NCBI RefSeq assembly: GCF_033115175.1
Contig: NC_084837.1
Coordinates: 88,672,966-88,736,965 of the forward strand
DNA from: Lepus europaeus
Taxonomy: Eukaryota; Chordata; Mammalia; Lagomorpha; Leporidae
Length of the DNA: 64,000 nt
Reading direction: 5' to 3'
Shown: piece after piece, positions 11,622 to 21,294 of the stretch
Position numbering within the stretch: position 1 is the stretch's first letter
Layout of the letters: each line of letters opens with the position of its first letter
Made by a program: the position numbers and the translations under genes
The notes under the pieces: generated by a model
Database searches by the model: none
What the model saw: the letters and a program-made list of their open reading frames with translations, nothing else
Told to the model about the DNA's origin: nothing

Positions 11622-11955
11622 GTTTGGTGTTGTGGTACAGCAGGTTAAGCCATTGCCTGCAGTGCTAACATCCCATGTGACAGCCGGTGTGAGTCCTGGC
11701 TACTCCACATGGGTTTCAGCTCCCTGCTAATATATCTGAGAAAGCAGCAGAATACGGCCCAAGTGCTTGGTCCCCTGCCACCCACATAGGAGCCCTGGGT
11801 GGAGTTCCAGGCTCCTGGCTTCAATCTGGACCAGCCCTTTGAGGCCATTTGAGGAGGGGACCCATGAATGGAAGATTGATCTTGATCACTCTCCCTCCCT
11901 CTGTAACTCTGCCTTTTAAATAAATCAATCAATCCTTAAAAATAAATAAATAAAA
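11622..11955 (+). repeat. C-SINE
   Basis: 'gggtttggtgttgtggtacagc' head, full body, 'ttttaaataaatcaatc' tail. Confidence 0.85.
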
Positions 11956-11965
11956 ATAAGGTTTA

Positions 11966-12600
11966 ATGGGGCGGGCAACGCAGTATAGTGCATCCCATAT
12001 TCAGAGTGCCTAGGATTGAGTCTTGGCTCCACTTTTTTTTTTTTTTTTTAAGACTCATTTATTTATTTGAAAGGAAGAGTTACAGAAAGAGACAGAGACA
12101 AAGAGGGCGAGGTCTTCCATCTGCTGGTTCACTCCCCAAATTGCCACAACAGCTGGAGCTGGGCACATCCAAAGCTGGGAGCCAGGGGCTTCTTCTGACC
12201 TCCCACACGGGTGCAGGGGCCCAAGCACTTGGGCCATCTTCCAGTGCTTTCCCAGGCACATTAGCAGGGAGCTGGATGGGAAGTAGAGCAGCCAGGACTC
12301 GAATCGACGCCCATATGGGATGCCGGTGTCATGGGTGCTGGCTTTGCCTGCTGTGCCAAAGAGTGCCAGCCCCCTGGCTCCATTTCTGATCCAGCTTTTT
12401 GCTAATGATGATGGCTCAATTGCTTGTGTCCCTGCTACCATGTGGCAAACCCAGTTGGAGTTCCAGGCTCCCAGCTTTGGCCTGACCCAGCCCTGGCTGT
12501 TGCAGCCATTTGGGGAGCCAATCAGTAGATGGAAGATCTCTTTCTCCTCTCTCTCTCTGTCACTCTGCTTTTTAAATAAACAAATAAAACTTTAAAAATC
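11966..12600 (+). repeat. C-SINE split by a nested SINE
   Basis: Head 11966-12032 and remainder 12375-12600, separated by a reverse SINE. The bases TGGCTCCA are duplicated at 12024-12031 and 12375-12382, marking the nested insertion. Confidence 0.85.
12033..12374 (-). repeat. C-SINE nested in a C-SINE
   Basis: T run, 'tttatttgaaaggaagagttacag', full body and head complement ending 'agagtgccagcccc', bounded by the TGGCTCCA duplication. Confidence 0.9.
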
Positions 12601-13183
12601 ATGTTTAATTGTTGATGGCAGTTGGGCCTCGGACATGCTAGGGGAGACTGAGGGTTTTACCTTTCTACTTTGTATTTCTATAGACTATTTACCGTGAGCA
12701 TGCGTTATTTTTATAAAGAAAGCTATCATGTTTTAGAATGTTTTTAATTACACAGAGAAATTATTCCATTGCGCTGAATGGGAGAAAAGCAGGTGATAAA
12801 TGTACATCTACGTAATGTGATCCTTTGTTTATCGGGATGTACATAGAGGCTGCCGTAAGCATGGAAGCTGGTCCCTGGCACAGATTAAGTGCCGAGTGGA
12901 TGCATAAGTACTGCTGTCATGATGCTAATGCCTGCATGTATGAAGAAAAACTACAGTCAGTGCACTGATCTGCATTCCGGGGTTAGAAATGATTTGTTTT
13001 TACTTTTTCCTTTTCCACTTTCTCATATTTTTCAAATTTTCTTCATTGACCATATATTTTTAATCCATTAAACTTCTTTATAAATCACAATTATAAAAAC
13101 ATATTCTCCCTAATAAATGTTGAACAAGAAGGATTTGATGCTAAATGTTAAACTGCTTAATTGAAATCTGACTGTATGTTTTT

Positions 13184-13478
13184 AAAGGTTTATTTCACTT
13201 ATTTGAAAGGCAGAGAGTTAGAGAGAGGTCTTCCATCCCCTGGTTCACCCCCCAGATGGCTGCAATGGCTGGGGCTGGACCAGGCTGAAGCCAGGAGCCA
13301 GGAACTCCATCTGGATCTCCCACATGGGTGCAGGGGCCCGATCGCTGGGGCCTTCTGCTGCTGTTTTCCTAGGCGCATTACCTGGAAACTGAAATAGAAG
13401 TGGAGCAGCTAGGACTCGAACCAGAGCTCATATGGGACGCCAGCATTGCAGCGTAACCCACAGGGCAACAGTGCCTGT
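13184..13478 (-). repeat. C-SINE
   Basis: Reverse copy from 'tttatttcacttatttgaaaggcag' to the head complement 'gggcaacagtgcctgtc'. Confidence 0.85.
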
Positions 13479-13614
13479 CTGTGTTAAATGCTAACAAGTG
13501 AATTCTCACATCTGTATGGTTTAGCAATGTTCCCGCCACACTTCACCCCTTCCTTTCATCCTCATGGCACCCCGAGAGGTCCCGACAGGAAATGAACAAG
13601 ACACAGCAGGGAAA

Positions 13615-13722
13615 CGCACACACACATGTGCACGCACACACGCGCGCACACACATGCACACATGTGCGCACACACATGCAAGCACACATCCTAACTCATG
13701 CACACGTGCACACTCGGCACAC
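13615..13722. repeat. CA/CG-rich purine-pyrimidine microsatellite
   Basis: About 108 bases of alternating purine and pyrimidine built from CA, CG, TG and ATGTGC units with few breaks. Such tracts can adopt left-handed Z-DNA. Confidence 0.9.
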
Positions 13723-13825
13723 AAACCCATTGAGGTCTTGGGTGAGTGACAGACCTGGGGATCAGATCACAGCATAGACTCTTTTTTTTTTTTTTAAATA
13801 AATAAAGCAATGATGACATTCTTTA

Positions 13826-14135
13826 AAAAAAGTTTTAAAGTTTATTTTTATTTATTTGAAAGGCAGAGAGATGGAGACAGAGAGAGATCTCCCATCCACT
13901 GGTTCCCTCCCCAAATGCCCACAACAGCCTGGGCCAGGCTAACGCGCCTTGGGCGAGGGTCCATGTGGGTCTCCCTCTTGGGCAGCACGGACTCCAGTTC
14001 CTGAGCCATAACCACTGTCTCCCAGAGTGCACAGCAGCAGGAAGCTGGACTTGGAAGTGGAGCTGGAACACAAACCCAGCACTCCAAAATGGGATGCAGG
14101 CATCCCAAGCAGCGCCTTAGCCACTGCCCCAAACG
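13826..14135 (-). repeat. C-SINE
   Basis: Reverse copy: 'tttatttttatttatttgaaaggcagag' through the body to a degraded head complement near 14135. Confidence 0.8.
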
Positions 14136-14579
14136 AAGCCCTCCCCTCCCAGCACATGTTTCTAAATGAGCCTCCTGGCCTCCCCATGGTCCGATAGGCT
14201 CACGAGTGGAGGCAGCAGAGCAGCAGGGGAAGAGTGGTCCCTCCTCCTCGCCGGCCCACGGGTATGAGTCCTCCCACTGCCTGTGCCGGGAAGACCCCAT
14301 CGGGACCAGGGCGCTCCTGCCCCTCTCGCTGCCCTCGCCCACGGTGGGGTCCGCACGGAGACGGCATTTCCTTGGAAATACAAGAGCCCATGTCGTGTCA
14401 GAGCTTCCAAGGCAGCTCTGTCCAGCGGCTCAGTCGGTGGGTTCTGGTGGCTGGGGTAGCTGGGATGCAGAGGGTTCTCTGAGTCACAGGGCAGAAACCC
14501 CACGGCACAGACCGAGTAAGAATTATGGGGAAAGCAAGATTATGGGGCTAGCATCACACTAGACATGTTGATCATACAC
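14136..14579. other. unique non-coding DNA
   Basis: No gene or repeat recognised in these 440 bases. Confidence 0.5.
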
Positions 14580-14790
14580 GCTGGAAACCAGAGACTAAGA
14601 ACAAATAACAGCTATTGTTCACTGAGCACCTGTCACATGCCACCTATTATCTCATTTAATTGTCCATCATCCCCGCATGGGTGGTGTTATACCCATTTTA
14701 CAGGTGATGAAAGTGAGACTCAGAAAAGTACCCGTCCTGGTCCTCAGAGAACAAATGGTAGAGTTGGAATTCAAATCCAGAACTGATGTC
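14580..14790 (-). repeat. MIR SINE relic
   Basis: Antisense MIR: 'ttatctcatttaattg', 'tacccattttacaggtgatgaaagtgag', 'attcaaatccagaactg'. Confidence 0.75.
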
Positions 14791-14854
14791 CAGGGTTGAC
14801 CACGCACATGGTGTTTGGGGTGGACAGTGTAAGAAATGGCTGGATTTAATGAGT

Positions 14855-14985
14855 TCCTTCCAGACGCCAAGGCCTGGTTTATGTGGTTTTTGTGTGGGAT
14901 CTTATTTAATCTTCAGAGCAGCCTTGTTAAGTGTGTGTGATTAGGCTCATTTTACCGATGAGAAAACCGAGGCTCAGGGTTCACA
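14855..14985 (-). repeat. MIR SINE relic
   Basis: Second antisense MIR: 'ggatcttatttaatcttcagagcagcc' then 'attttaccgatgagaaaaccgaggctcag'. Confidence 0.75.
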
Positions 14986-14991
14986 CTGAAC

Positions 14992-14992
<1 letters not shown>

Positions 14993-15027
<35 letters not shown>
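14993..15027. repeat. poly-A homopolymer, about 34 bases
   Basis: Uninterrupted A run directly after a MIR and not attached to a SINE body on either side. It may be an expanded tail of a lost insertion. Confidence 0.9.
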
Positions 15028-15031
<4 letters not shown>

Positions 15032-15139
15032 TTTTAAGTAACGCACTTAATGGAAAGAGGAAAGCACATCCTCAAGCCAGGGATCGGAGCCCCAGAACCC
15101 GGAGGCCTAGGTGGGGCTGCTGGGTTGACAGTGTCTCCA

Positions 15140-15300
15140 CTCAACGGAGGCAGCAGAGGGATGAAGGATGTGATTTTGGTTGAGTATTAGCCTCAGTTTT
15201 CTCGTCCGAAAAATGGGGCCACCAAAGACCTGCTGTTCAGCATTGTCCTGAGGATTCAGTGAGATAATGCGTGTGCCGCACGTGCTGTCACTGTCAGCAA
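15140..15300 (+). repeat. MIR SINE relic
   Basis: 'gcctcagttttctcgtccgaaaaatgggg' and 'aggattcagtgagataatgcgtgtg' follow the MIR 3' consensus. Confidence 0.75.
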
Positions 15301-16009
15301 TGTCTGTAGCCGGCCTGGGATCACCTCCCCCCCCCCCCCCGCTCCTGCCACTCCCCCCCACCCCCCCAGCCATCGATGTCCCAGCACAGCGTGGGGGGGG
15401 TTCTGCAGGGAGCCAGTTGAGCCACTCCCGGCTATCTGACCTTTGTGCAAGGCACTCACCCTCCCTGGGCCCCAATCTGGATGGCCAGGGAGGGCAGGGG
15501 GCAGGGGATGCCCGCCTGGGCTGTCCCCAGGGGCCTTGCCACACTCAAGCGCGCTCCGACTGCCCCTTTGCATGGACGTCACTCTCAGCAAAAGCTCTGG
15601 GCCGTGGCAGCCCCGGGACTGTCCCCAGGCTTCTCCAAAGGGACACCCCGCCCCCCTTCCCGCCCCCACCAGCCCGGGCTCCCTTCTGCCACAGCTCCTG
15701 GTAGGGCACTCCCACTGCAGCGGTGACTCAGCCGCCACAGCCCCCTCCTCAGACTCACGCCCCCACAGCCCTGCTTTGGAAAAAGGGTGGTTTTCATTTC
15801 TTTCCTTTTTTCTTTTTCCTTCAAAGCACTCTTACTTGTTCCGTCCAGGGCCGTCCATCCCGCAGCCTCCTTGGGCTGGGCCAGGGGTCTCCGGCCAGCC
15901 CTCTGAGCCCCCCGACCCAGGGCAGGGTCCTCGCCGTTACGGTGGGCTGTGTGGCCCTACTGTGCGTGAGGGGAGAGCTGGGCCCTGGGAGGCCCCCGCT
16001 GGCCCCCTA
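15301..16009. other. unique GC-rich DNA with poly-C runs
   Basis: Poly-C tracts near 15327-15341 and 15355-15368. A small MIR scrap probably lies at 15410-15480. Overlapping open frames on both strands reflect base composition. No exon recognised. Confidence 0.5.
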
Positions 16010-16160
16010 TTATATTGGCTCCTATTAAATTGAAACACATAGCACATCTATTACACAATAAACCACAGCTATTTCATGGATCAAATTAAGTTTTATTTGG
16101 GCAAATTACAACCTTTCCTACAGTCGTGCCTTTGTGAGGCCATTCCTTTTTAATAAAAGC
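16010..16160. other. AT-rich island in GC-rich DNA
   Basis: About 150 bases rich in ATTA/TAAT and AATAAA words ('tattaaattgaaacac', 'aattaagttttatttggg') between GC-rich flanks. It does not read as any repeat I know. It could be a conserved non-coding element or an unrecognised old repeat. Confidence 0.35.
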
Positions 16161-16244
16161 AAGCATTTCTGGGACTGGCCCTCCTGGACCAAAGCTCCAT
16201 CATGGTGGCTTGGGGTCCCAGGCTGGGGCTGGCAAGGGGCTGGG

Positions 16245-16280
16245 AGTGTGAGTGTGAGTGTGTGTGTGTGTGTGTGTGTG
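16245..16280. repeat. GT microsatellite
   Basis: (GTGA)n changing into (GT)n, about 35 bases. Confidence 0.9.
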
Positions 16281-16410
16281 ACAGGAATTCTTGGGGCCCC
16301 TCTGGGGAATGGATTTGGCCTCCTCCCCCTCCTGCCTCCCCATCCCAAGGTTGCCATGGAAGTCTTGCAGAGAACTTCTCATTAAACAAGAAAGCAGCAG
16401 CCGCGGGGAG

Positions 16411-16442
16411 GCATTTCCCGGAATCCGGGAGGAAGTGAGTCA
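16411..16442 (+). promoter_or_regulatory. candidate STAT/ETS/AP-1 composite site
   Basis: TTCCCGGAA (STAT type) at 16415-16423, AGGAAGTG (ETS type) at 16430-16437 and TGAGTCA (AP-1 consensus) at 16436-16442 fall within 28 bases. The motif matches are seen directly; function is inferred. Confidence 0.3.
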
Positions 16443-16479
16443 CTGGCCCGCTAAGTGAGCCCTGCGTGGCCACTGCGGC

Positions 16480-16720
16480 CCCGGCCCAGGAGGCCTGGAG
16501 CGGAGGGCCGGCCAGCGGGGCCACGCCAGGCCGGCCCGCGTAGACACGCCTGCTGCCCAGGCTGACACAGGCTCCAAGAATGCAAACAAAGCAGGGTGGA
16601 GGGGGCCTTCCGAAGGCCGGGGTGCCGGGCCAGGCAGGAGGGGCCCGGGGCCTCAGTGCGGCCACTCTGCGGCGGCCCCGGTGAAGCCCCAGGCTCGCGC
16701 GGTGCGAGCCGGCCTCCCAG
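16480..16720. other. GC- and CpG-rich block
   Basis: Dense C+G with many CpG, including 'gccggcccgcgtag' and 'gctcgcgcggtgcgagccgg' (a short inverted repeat, CTCGC...GCGAG). It may be a small CpG island. No transcript identified. Confidence 0.35.
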
Positions 16721-16899
16721 CTCCTCAGCAGCAGCGCCTGGCATCTTTTCAGAAACCCAGCCGACCTCTCCCCACCCTCCCACCCCCCACCCACTAAATC
16801 AGAAGCCCTAAGTGGGGGCAGCCATCTGTGTTCACCCAGATGCTCCAGGGCAGTGAGGGGGATGCGTAGGTTTGAGGGCCGCTGCCCCCATGAACACAG

Positions 16900-17050
16900 G
16901 GCAGAGGCTTCGGTACGAGTGTTTACTATGTGCCAGGCAGCGAGCCAACAGCCTCACCTGCCCAAACTCATCTTCTCCTCAAGTCACGCCTGTGAGGTCA
17001 GGTTTTGTGATCATTTCTCCATTTCACGGGTGACCGAGTGCTGCTCCCAG
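16900..17050 (-). repeat. MIR SINE relic
   Basis: Antisense MIR: 'gtgtttactatgtgccaggcagcg' then 'atttctccatttcacgggtgaccgag'. Confidence 0.7.
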
Positions 17051-17310
17051 CATCCGGGGGCCTAGGAGGTGGTGGGAGAGGCTGGCCCCACTCACAGGTC
17101 TGGCCCCGTGCCGGCCAGCCAGTCTGTGTGGAAGCTTCTTCAGTGCCCTGAGCTGTCCCACCACTGAGAGGTGGCGAGGGGCAGGGCGGGGGCGGGGTGG
17201 GGGCCTCTCACTCCAGAGCTGGGGAGGGGCGGGGGGAATCGGGCTGGCGGAGTGAGAGGAGCAGGAAGAGACCGGAAGGAAGTGAGGCCAGAGCGATACA
17301 GGGTCCAATC
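17051..17310. other. unique GC-rich DNA
   Basis: Purine-rich stretch with no gene or repeat signal that I can name. Confidence 0.4.
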
Positions 17311-17500
17311 GAGTCTTGTCTCTCCAAACGTGGTCCTCGAACCCACGGGATCAATAATACTGGGGAGCCTGTTGGAAAAGCAGAATCCTGAGTCCTGCTT
17401 GAGCCCACTGAATGGAAATCCGCCCCTCTGGAAGGTTCCCCAGGGAGGCGTGTGTACATTCAGGTTCAAGTTCACAGGGGTGTCCCTGCTATAGGATAAC
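17311..17500 (+). mobile_element. MER5A-like hAT relic
   Basis: 'aacgtggtcctcgaacc', 'gggagcctgttggaaaagcagaatcctgag', 'ccactgaatggaaatc' and 'cattcaggttcaagttcac' follow the MER5A order (a non-autonomous hAT-Charlie element). Assigned from memory. Confidence 0.6.
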
Positions 17501-18149
17501 AAGCCCCAGCACCTGTACCAGGCTCAGCCCACCTCGCCTGGGGCTCGGGAATGTGATGGTGCTGGAGCCCTTCACAGCCCTTACAGCCCTTACAGCCAAA
17601 CAAGCACAGTGGGTGGGATGCTCCCCCTTTTCCTGGGTCAAGGGTTCCCCCCCAACTTTAGGCCCCTTCGTAGTGTGGGGGTGCCGGCCTCTGATCCAGC
17701 CTCTGCCACTTACTTCCTGTTCAACTTCTGTGCCTCGATGTCCCTTTCTTGTAACACAGTCACAGTATGTCCTCATCAGACGTGTTTTGTGCCGATTAAA
17801 TCCACCCATGCAAGATGCTTAAAGAGCAGTGTGTGGCCCCTAACTGCATTCCCATTAGCCACTTGCTCCCAGCCTGCCTTCTTGCCTGCTCTGGGGGCCC
17901 TGGGCTGGGGATGGAGGCACGGACAAGGCGATGGTGACATGGTGATGTGTGGGAAGGCTGGGAGGTGGATCGAGGCGGGGCTGCTGGGCTGGAGGTGGTG
18001 CCTGCAGGAGGGCCCCCGTAGGGAAAGAAGACCCTGGAGGTGCAGTGTCCAGTCTGAGGTCCCACAGCTGGTGAGCAGGACCTGAGTCCCTGTCCCCTTG
18101 TGGTCCTCACACTGCAGCCCAACCTCGTCCTTCCAGGGGGACCATGACA
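17501..18149. other. unique non-coding DNA
   Basis: No gene found. Contains a triplicated 'cccttacag' motif near 17575-17598 and a MIR-like scrap near 17690-17790. Confidence 0.45.
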
Positions 18150-18714
18150 AGAAGAATGTCAATGACTTCCCCAGAGCCCCCGGAGCAGAGAGTTGAGCTC
18201 ACGGGACAGACGGCCACTCTGAGAGCTGGAGAGATGGCGGAATTCGGAGAGGCACAGCCGAGAGTGGCTCACCTGCAGCTCAAGCTTCCGGAGCCGGCAA
18301 CAGTTAGGGACGCCTACGTGGTCATGTTGGTGAACTTCCGGAAGGTGAGTGTGGACTTGCTCGGAAGGTGACAACTTCTGGGGGCAGAACTGTAGAACCC
18401 CCTCGATAGCTAAGTGGGTTTTAAACAGCTGAGAGAGGTGTAAGACACACTTCTTAAGAAGGAGCTCTTAGGGAAACCCAAAGGTAACCATGGAGAAAAC
18501 AATGGCAACAAAACAACAAAGAAGCTACAGGAAGCTAAAGCCGCTGCCACCACAGTGGCCACAGACCTTTCAGTATTATACGGCTGAGGGCAAGATCAAC
18601 CTAAAATCTCATACTTCGAGCCTAATTACTTCAGTTCCTACAACCCAATATATTATGCCTGGCTTTCAACAAACATTTTAAAGCATACTAAAAGTCAAGA
18701 AAAAACAGAATCTG

Positions 18715-18926
18715 GGGCTGGCGCCATGGCATGGCCTGTGAAGCTGTTGCCTGCAGTGCCAGCATCCCATATGGGCACCAGTTCAAGTCCCGGCTGATCC
18801 ACTTCTGATCCAGCTCTCTGCTATGACCCAGGAAAGCAGTGGAACATGGCCTAAGTCCTGACATCAGATCAGCACAGCTCTGGCCATTGCGGCCAACTGG
18901 GGAGTGAACCAGCGGATGGAAGATCT

Positions 18927-18957
<31 letters not shown>

Positions 18958-19019
18958 GCCTCTCCTTCTTTCTCTGTGTAACTCTTGACTTTCAAATAAA
19001 TAATCTTTAAAAAAAAAAG
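18715..19019 (+). repeat. C-SINE inserted in L1M
   Basis: 'ggggctggcgccatggcatgg' head, body with a short internal deletion near 18850, CT tract, 'tttcaaataaataatc' tail and A run. Confidence 0.9.
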
Positions 19020-19291
19020 ACAATCTGAAGGATAAAAGAAGCATCAGGCCCAGACTGAGAAATCCCAAAGATTTTGGCAATAGTCAGGTGTGGGATTTAA
19101 AATCACTACTTGGTTAATATTTTAAGGGCTCTAACAGAAACAGGAGATCATATGCAAGACCATATTATAAGTACAGGGACAAAAGCTTACACTCATCCAC
19201 GATAAAAACTTAACAAAGTGGGACACAGGAGAATTCTCTCATTTTCCTTGACAAAAAATATCCACAAAACTTTGTTAGCAGAGATGAGTGG

Positions 19292-20010
19292 AGCAGGTTG
19301 TTGTCTTCACCCAAGAAAGGATTCAGATGTGAGACAGGAGTGGAAAGCAAGGTAGCAAGGTTTGATGGAGTGGGGCATCCATCAGAATGGACGGGCGTTC
19401 TCTAGACAGTGTCTGGGAGAGAGCGCCCCGTCAGACTGGGGAGAGCAAGGCTACGTGGTGTAATGGAGAGAATGCACCTGGCAGGCCAGGCGGGCGGCTC
19501 AGCAGAGAGCTGAGAGCTGAGCCGCAGTCTGTATTCAGACCGGGGCTTATAAGGGAAAGGGGTCGGTTCTCCTGCTGTTTCTCCTTCCTTGCCTCCTCCT
19601 CCTCCTCCTCCAGGACAGAGGTTTGCTGAGTGTGAACAGGCGAAACTCCTCCCTCGGTGTCACTACTCAGTGCTGTCAGACTGGGGAGCCCACCTGGCCC
19701 CGGGCCCAGGAGCTCCCCCCAGGGTTCCTTCCGTGGGGTGGGCCGGGACGGCTGTGCTGCCCAGTGATCAGGCTGGGTGACCACTGGTGCTGAGCAGAGG
19801 GTTCTGGGGAGCTCTCCCCGGGGGGAAGGCCGAGGCCACCTGTGAAGTTGTCGGGGTCTGGGCAGGACTTCGCAGTGTAACATGCTGGGCTGCTCCCAAG
19901 GTGAGCTTCTGAGGCTGCTGCATTCCTCTTACACACATAGGCTGACTTCTAACTTCTTACCTAACACATCTGACATCAGACCTACAGCGAGACACTAGGT
20001 ATACTTCCCA
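19292..20010 (-). mobile_element. LTR-like insertion within L1M, family unknown
   Basis: About 720 bases separate two L1 ORF2 pieces that should be nearly adjacent, so this is an insertion. It has no A tail or SINE body. 'gcaaggtttgatggag' and 'cttataagggaaagggg' recall antisense ERV LTR sequence. Ends and target duplication could not be fixed, and orientation is a guess. Confidence 0.35.
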
Positions 20011-20050
20011 GAAAAGGAAGGAATAAAGAAGACCAGGGTGTCCCTTCTTG

Positions 20051-20372
20051 GGGGCTGGCGCTCTGGGGTAGTGGGCTAAGCCTTCACCTGTGGCTCCAGC
20101 ATCCCATATGGGTGCTGGTTCAAGTCCTGGCTGCTCCTCTTCTGATCCAGCTCTCTACTTTGGCCTGGGAAAGCAGTAGAAGATGGCCCAAGTCCTTAGG
20201 CCCCTGCACCCATGTGGGAGACCTGGAGGAAGCTCCTGGATCCTGGCTTCAGATTGGCCCAGCTCTGGGCACTTGGGGAGTGAACCAGTGGATGGAGGAC
20301 CTTTCTCTGTCTTTCCCTCTGTCTATAACTCTGCCTCTCAAATAGTAAAATCTTTCATTAAAAAAAAAAAAT
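20051..20372 (+). repeat. C-SINE inserted in L1M
   Basis: 'ggggctggcgctctggggtagtgg' head, full body, 'ctctcaaatagtaaaatc' tail and A run. Confidence 0.9.
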
Positions 20373-20595
20373 GACACTCCTCTTCAGTGTCTTACTGGAA
20401 GTCCCAGCTAAGGCAGTAAGAGAAAGAAAGAAGAGGTAGGCAGACTGGTAAGGAAGAAACTAAGTCATGCGCGGTCGCAGAAGACATGAAGAAGATCTCA
20501 AAGGACCTTAGGGGACCAAACCAAACCCAAACCCAACCCTCCTGGAACGGATAAGTGGTTACAGCAAGGCAATCAGACGTCCGCGCGGGGTCGGG

Positions 20596-20885
20596 ACAGG
20601 CATTGGCACAGTGGTTAGGGTTCCACCTTGGAGTCCCTGGGTTCAAGTCCTGGCCCTGCTCCTGACTCCTGGTCCAGCTCCCCGCTCAGACTTACCCTGG
20701 GAGACCTCAGGTGATGGCTCGAGTAGTTCGCTTTCTGCCACGCACGTGGAAGATCCAGATTGAGTTCGGCTCGATCTGGCCGGGCCTTGACTGTTGAAAG
20801 CATTTTAGGAATGTACAGTGCACAGGAGACCTCTGCCTCTCCATCTCTCTGCCTTTCAAATAGGTAAAATAAAATTAAAAAAATT
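20596..20885 (+). repeat. C-SINE inserted in L1M, old
   Basis: 'acaggcattggcacagtgg' head, 'gggttcaagtcctgg' box-B region near 20640, 'tttcaaataggtaaaataaaa' tail. Confidence 0.8.
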
Positions 20886-21057
20886 TTTAATTCAATTGCC
20901 TCCTTAAAAATCAGCAATGAGCAACTAGAATTTGAAAATTAAATAGAATACCAGTCACACACACACACATAAAAGGATCACTTAGGTATAAATCTAGCAA
21001 AATATATACAAGACACCTGCACATGAGGAAATGATCAAGTCACCCGAGAAAAATCTA

Positions 21058-21294
21058 AAGAAAACTGACAACCGGCGCCCCCGAGGGCCCGAAGGGAGTG
21101 GCAGCGCAGTCCCGCCCTTCTCCTCGCCCCGCCCCCTTGACCGGAAGGCTGTGCTCAGACAGCCAATCAGCAGCCGCCAGTCACCAACCGCCAACCGCCA
21201 ACCGCCAACCGCCATCAGGCGCCAACTGTCAACCAACTGTCGGTCAAGCAGGAGCAGCGAGCGCCGGCGAGGAAGCCGCCGCCGCAGGAAGCAC
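21058..21294 (+). promoter_or_regulatory. copied 5' leader of LETM1 retrocopy, promoter-like
   Basis: CpG-rich DNA starting where the L1 sequence stops. It holds a GC box (CCCCGCCCCC, 21127-21136), an ETS/NRF-2-type ACCGGAAG (21140-21147), a CCAAT box in AGCCAATCAG (21161-21170) and four tandem CCAACCG heptamers (21184-21211). These are typical of housekeeping mitochondrial-gene promoters. If transcribed in the parent mRNA, they give the retrocopy a portable promoter. The motifs are seen; activity is inferred. Confidence 0.45.

Larger units (their letters stand above)
9360..13110 (+). mobile_element. decayed L1M (ORF2 3' end and 3' UTR), split by SINEs
   Basis: Collinear L1M pieces: about 9360-9805 (3' ORF2-like 'ctttggccaaactgttaaaa' and 'ggcgggactggcaacagg'), 10488-10628 ('agcaattctacctctaaggatctttcc', 'aaatgtccaacagtagagaatt'), 10973-11001, and 12601-13110 ('tactttgtatttctatag', 'tttttcaaattttcttcattgacc'). 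The gaps are filled by seven C-SINE insertions. The L1 is full of stops and codes for nothing now. Confidence 0.6.

Noticed and set aside
16150-16794. 214-codon minus-strand frame
   Set aside because: Includes a translated GT microsatellite and CpG-rich low-complexity sequence.
17575-17598. Tandem 'cccttacag' triplet as a regulatory array
   Set aside because: Only three short units; likely chance slippage.
18144-18371. Exon-like frame with a GTGAGT donor-like end
   Set aside because: The text continues smoothly into L1M 5' UTR sequence, so it reads as L1 rather than as a gene exon.
21031-21294. Upstream in-frame ATG at 21031 as the LETM1 start
   Set aside because: It lies in L1 sequence and the added 88 residues have no family match; MASILL at 21295 is the conserved start.
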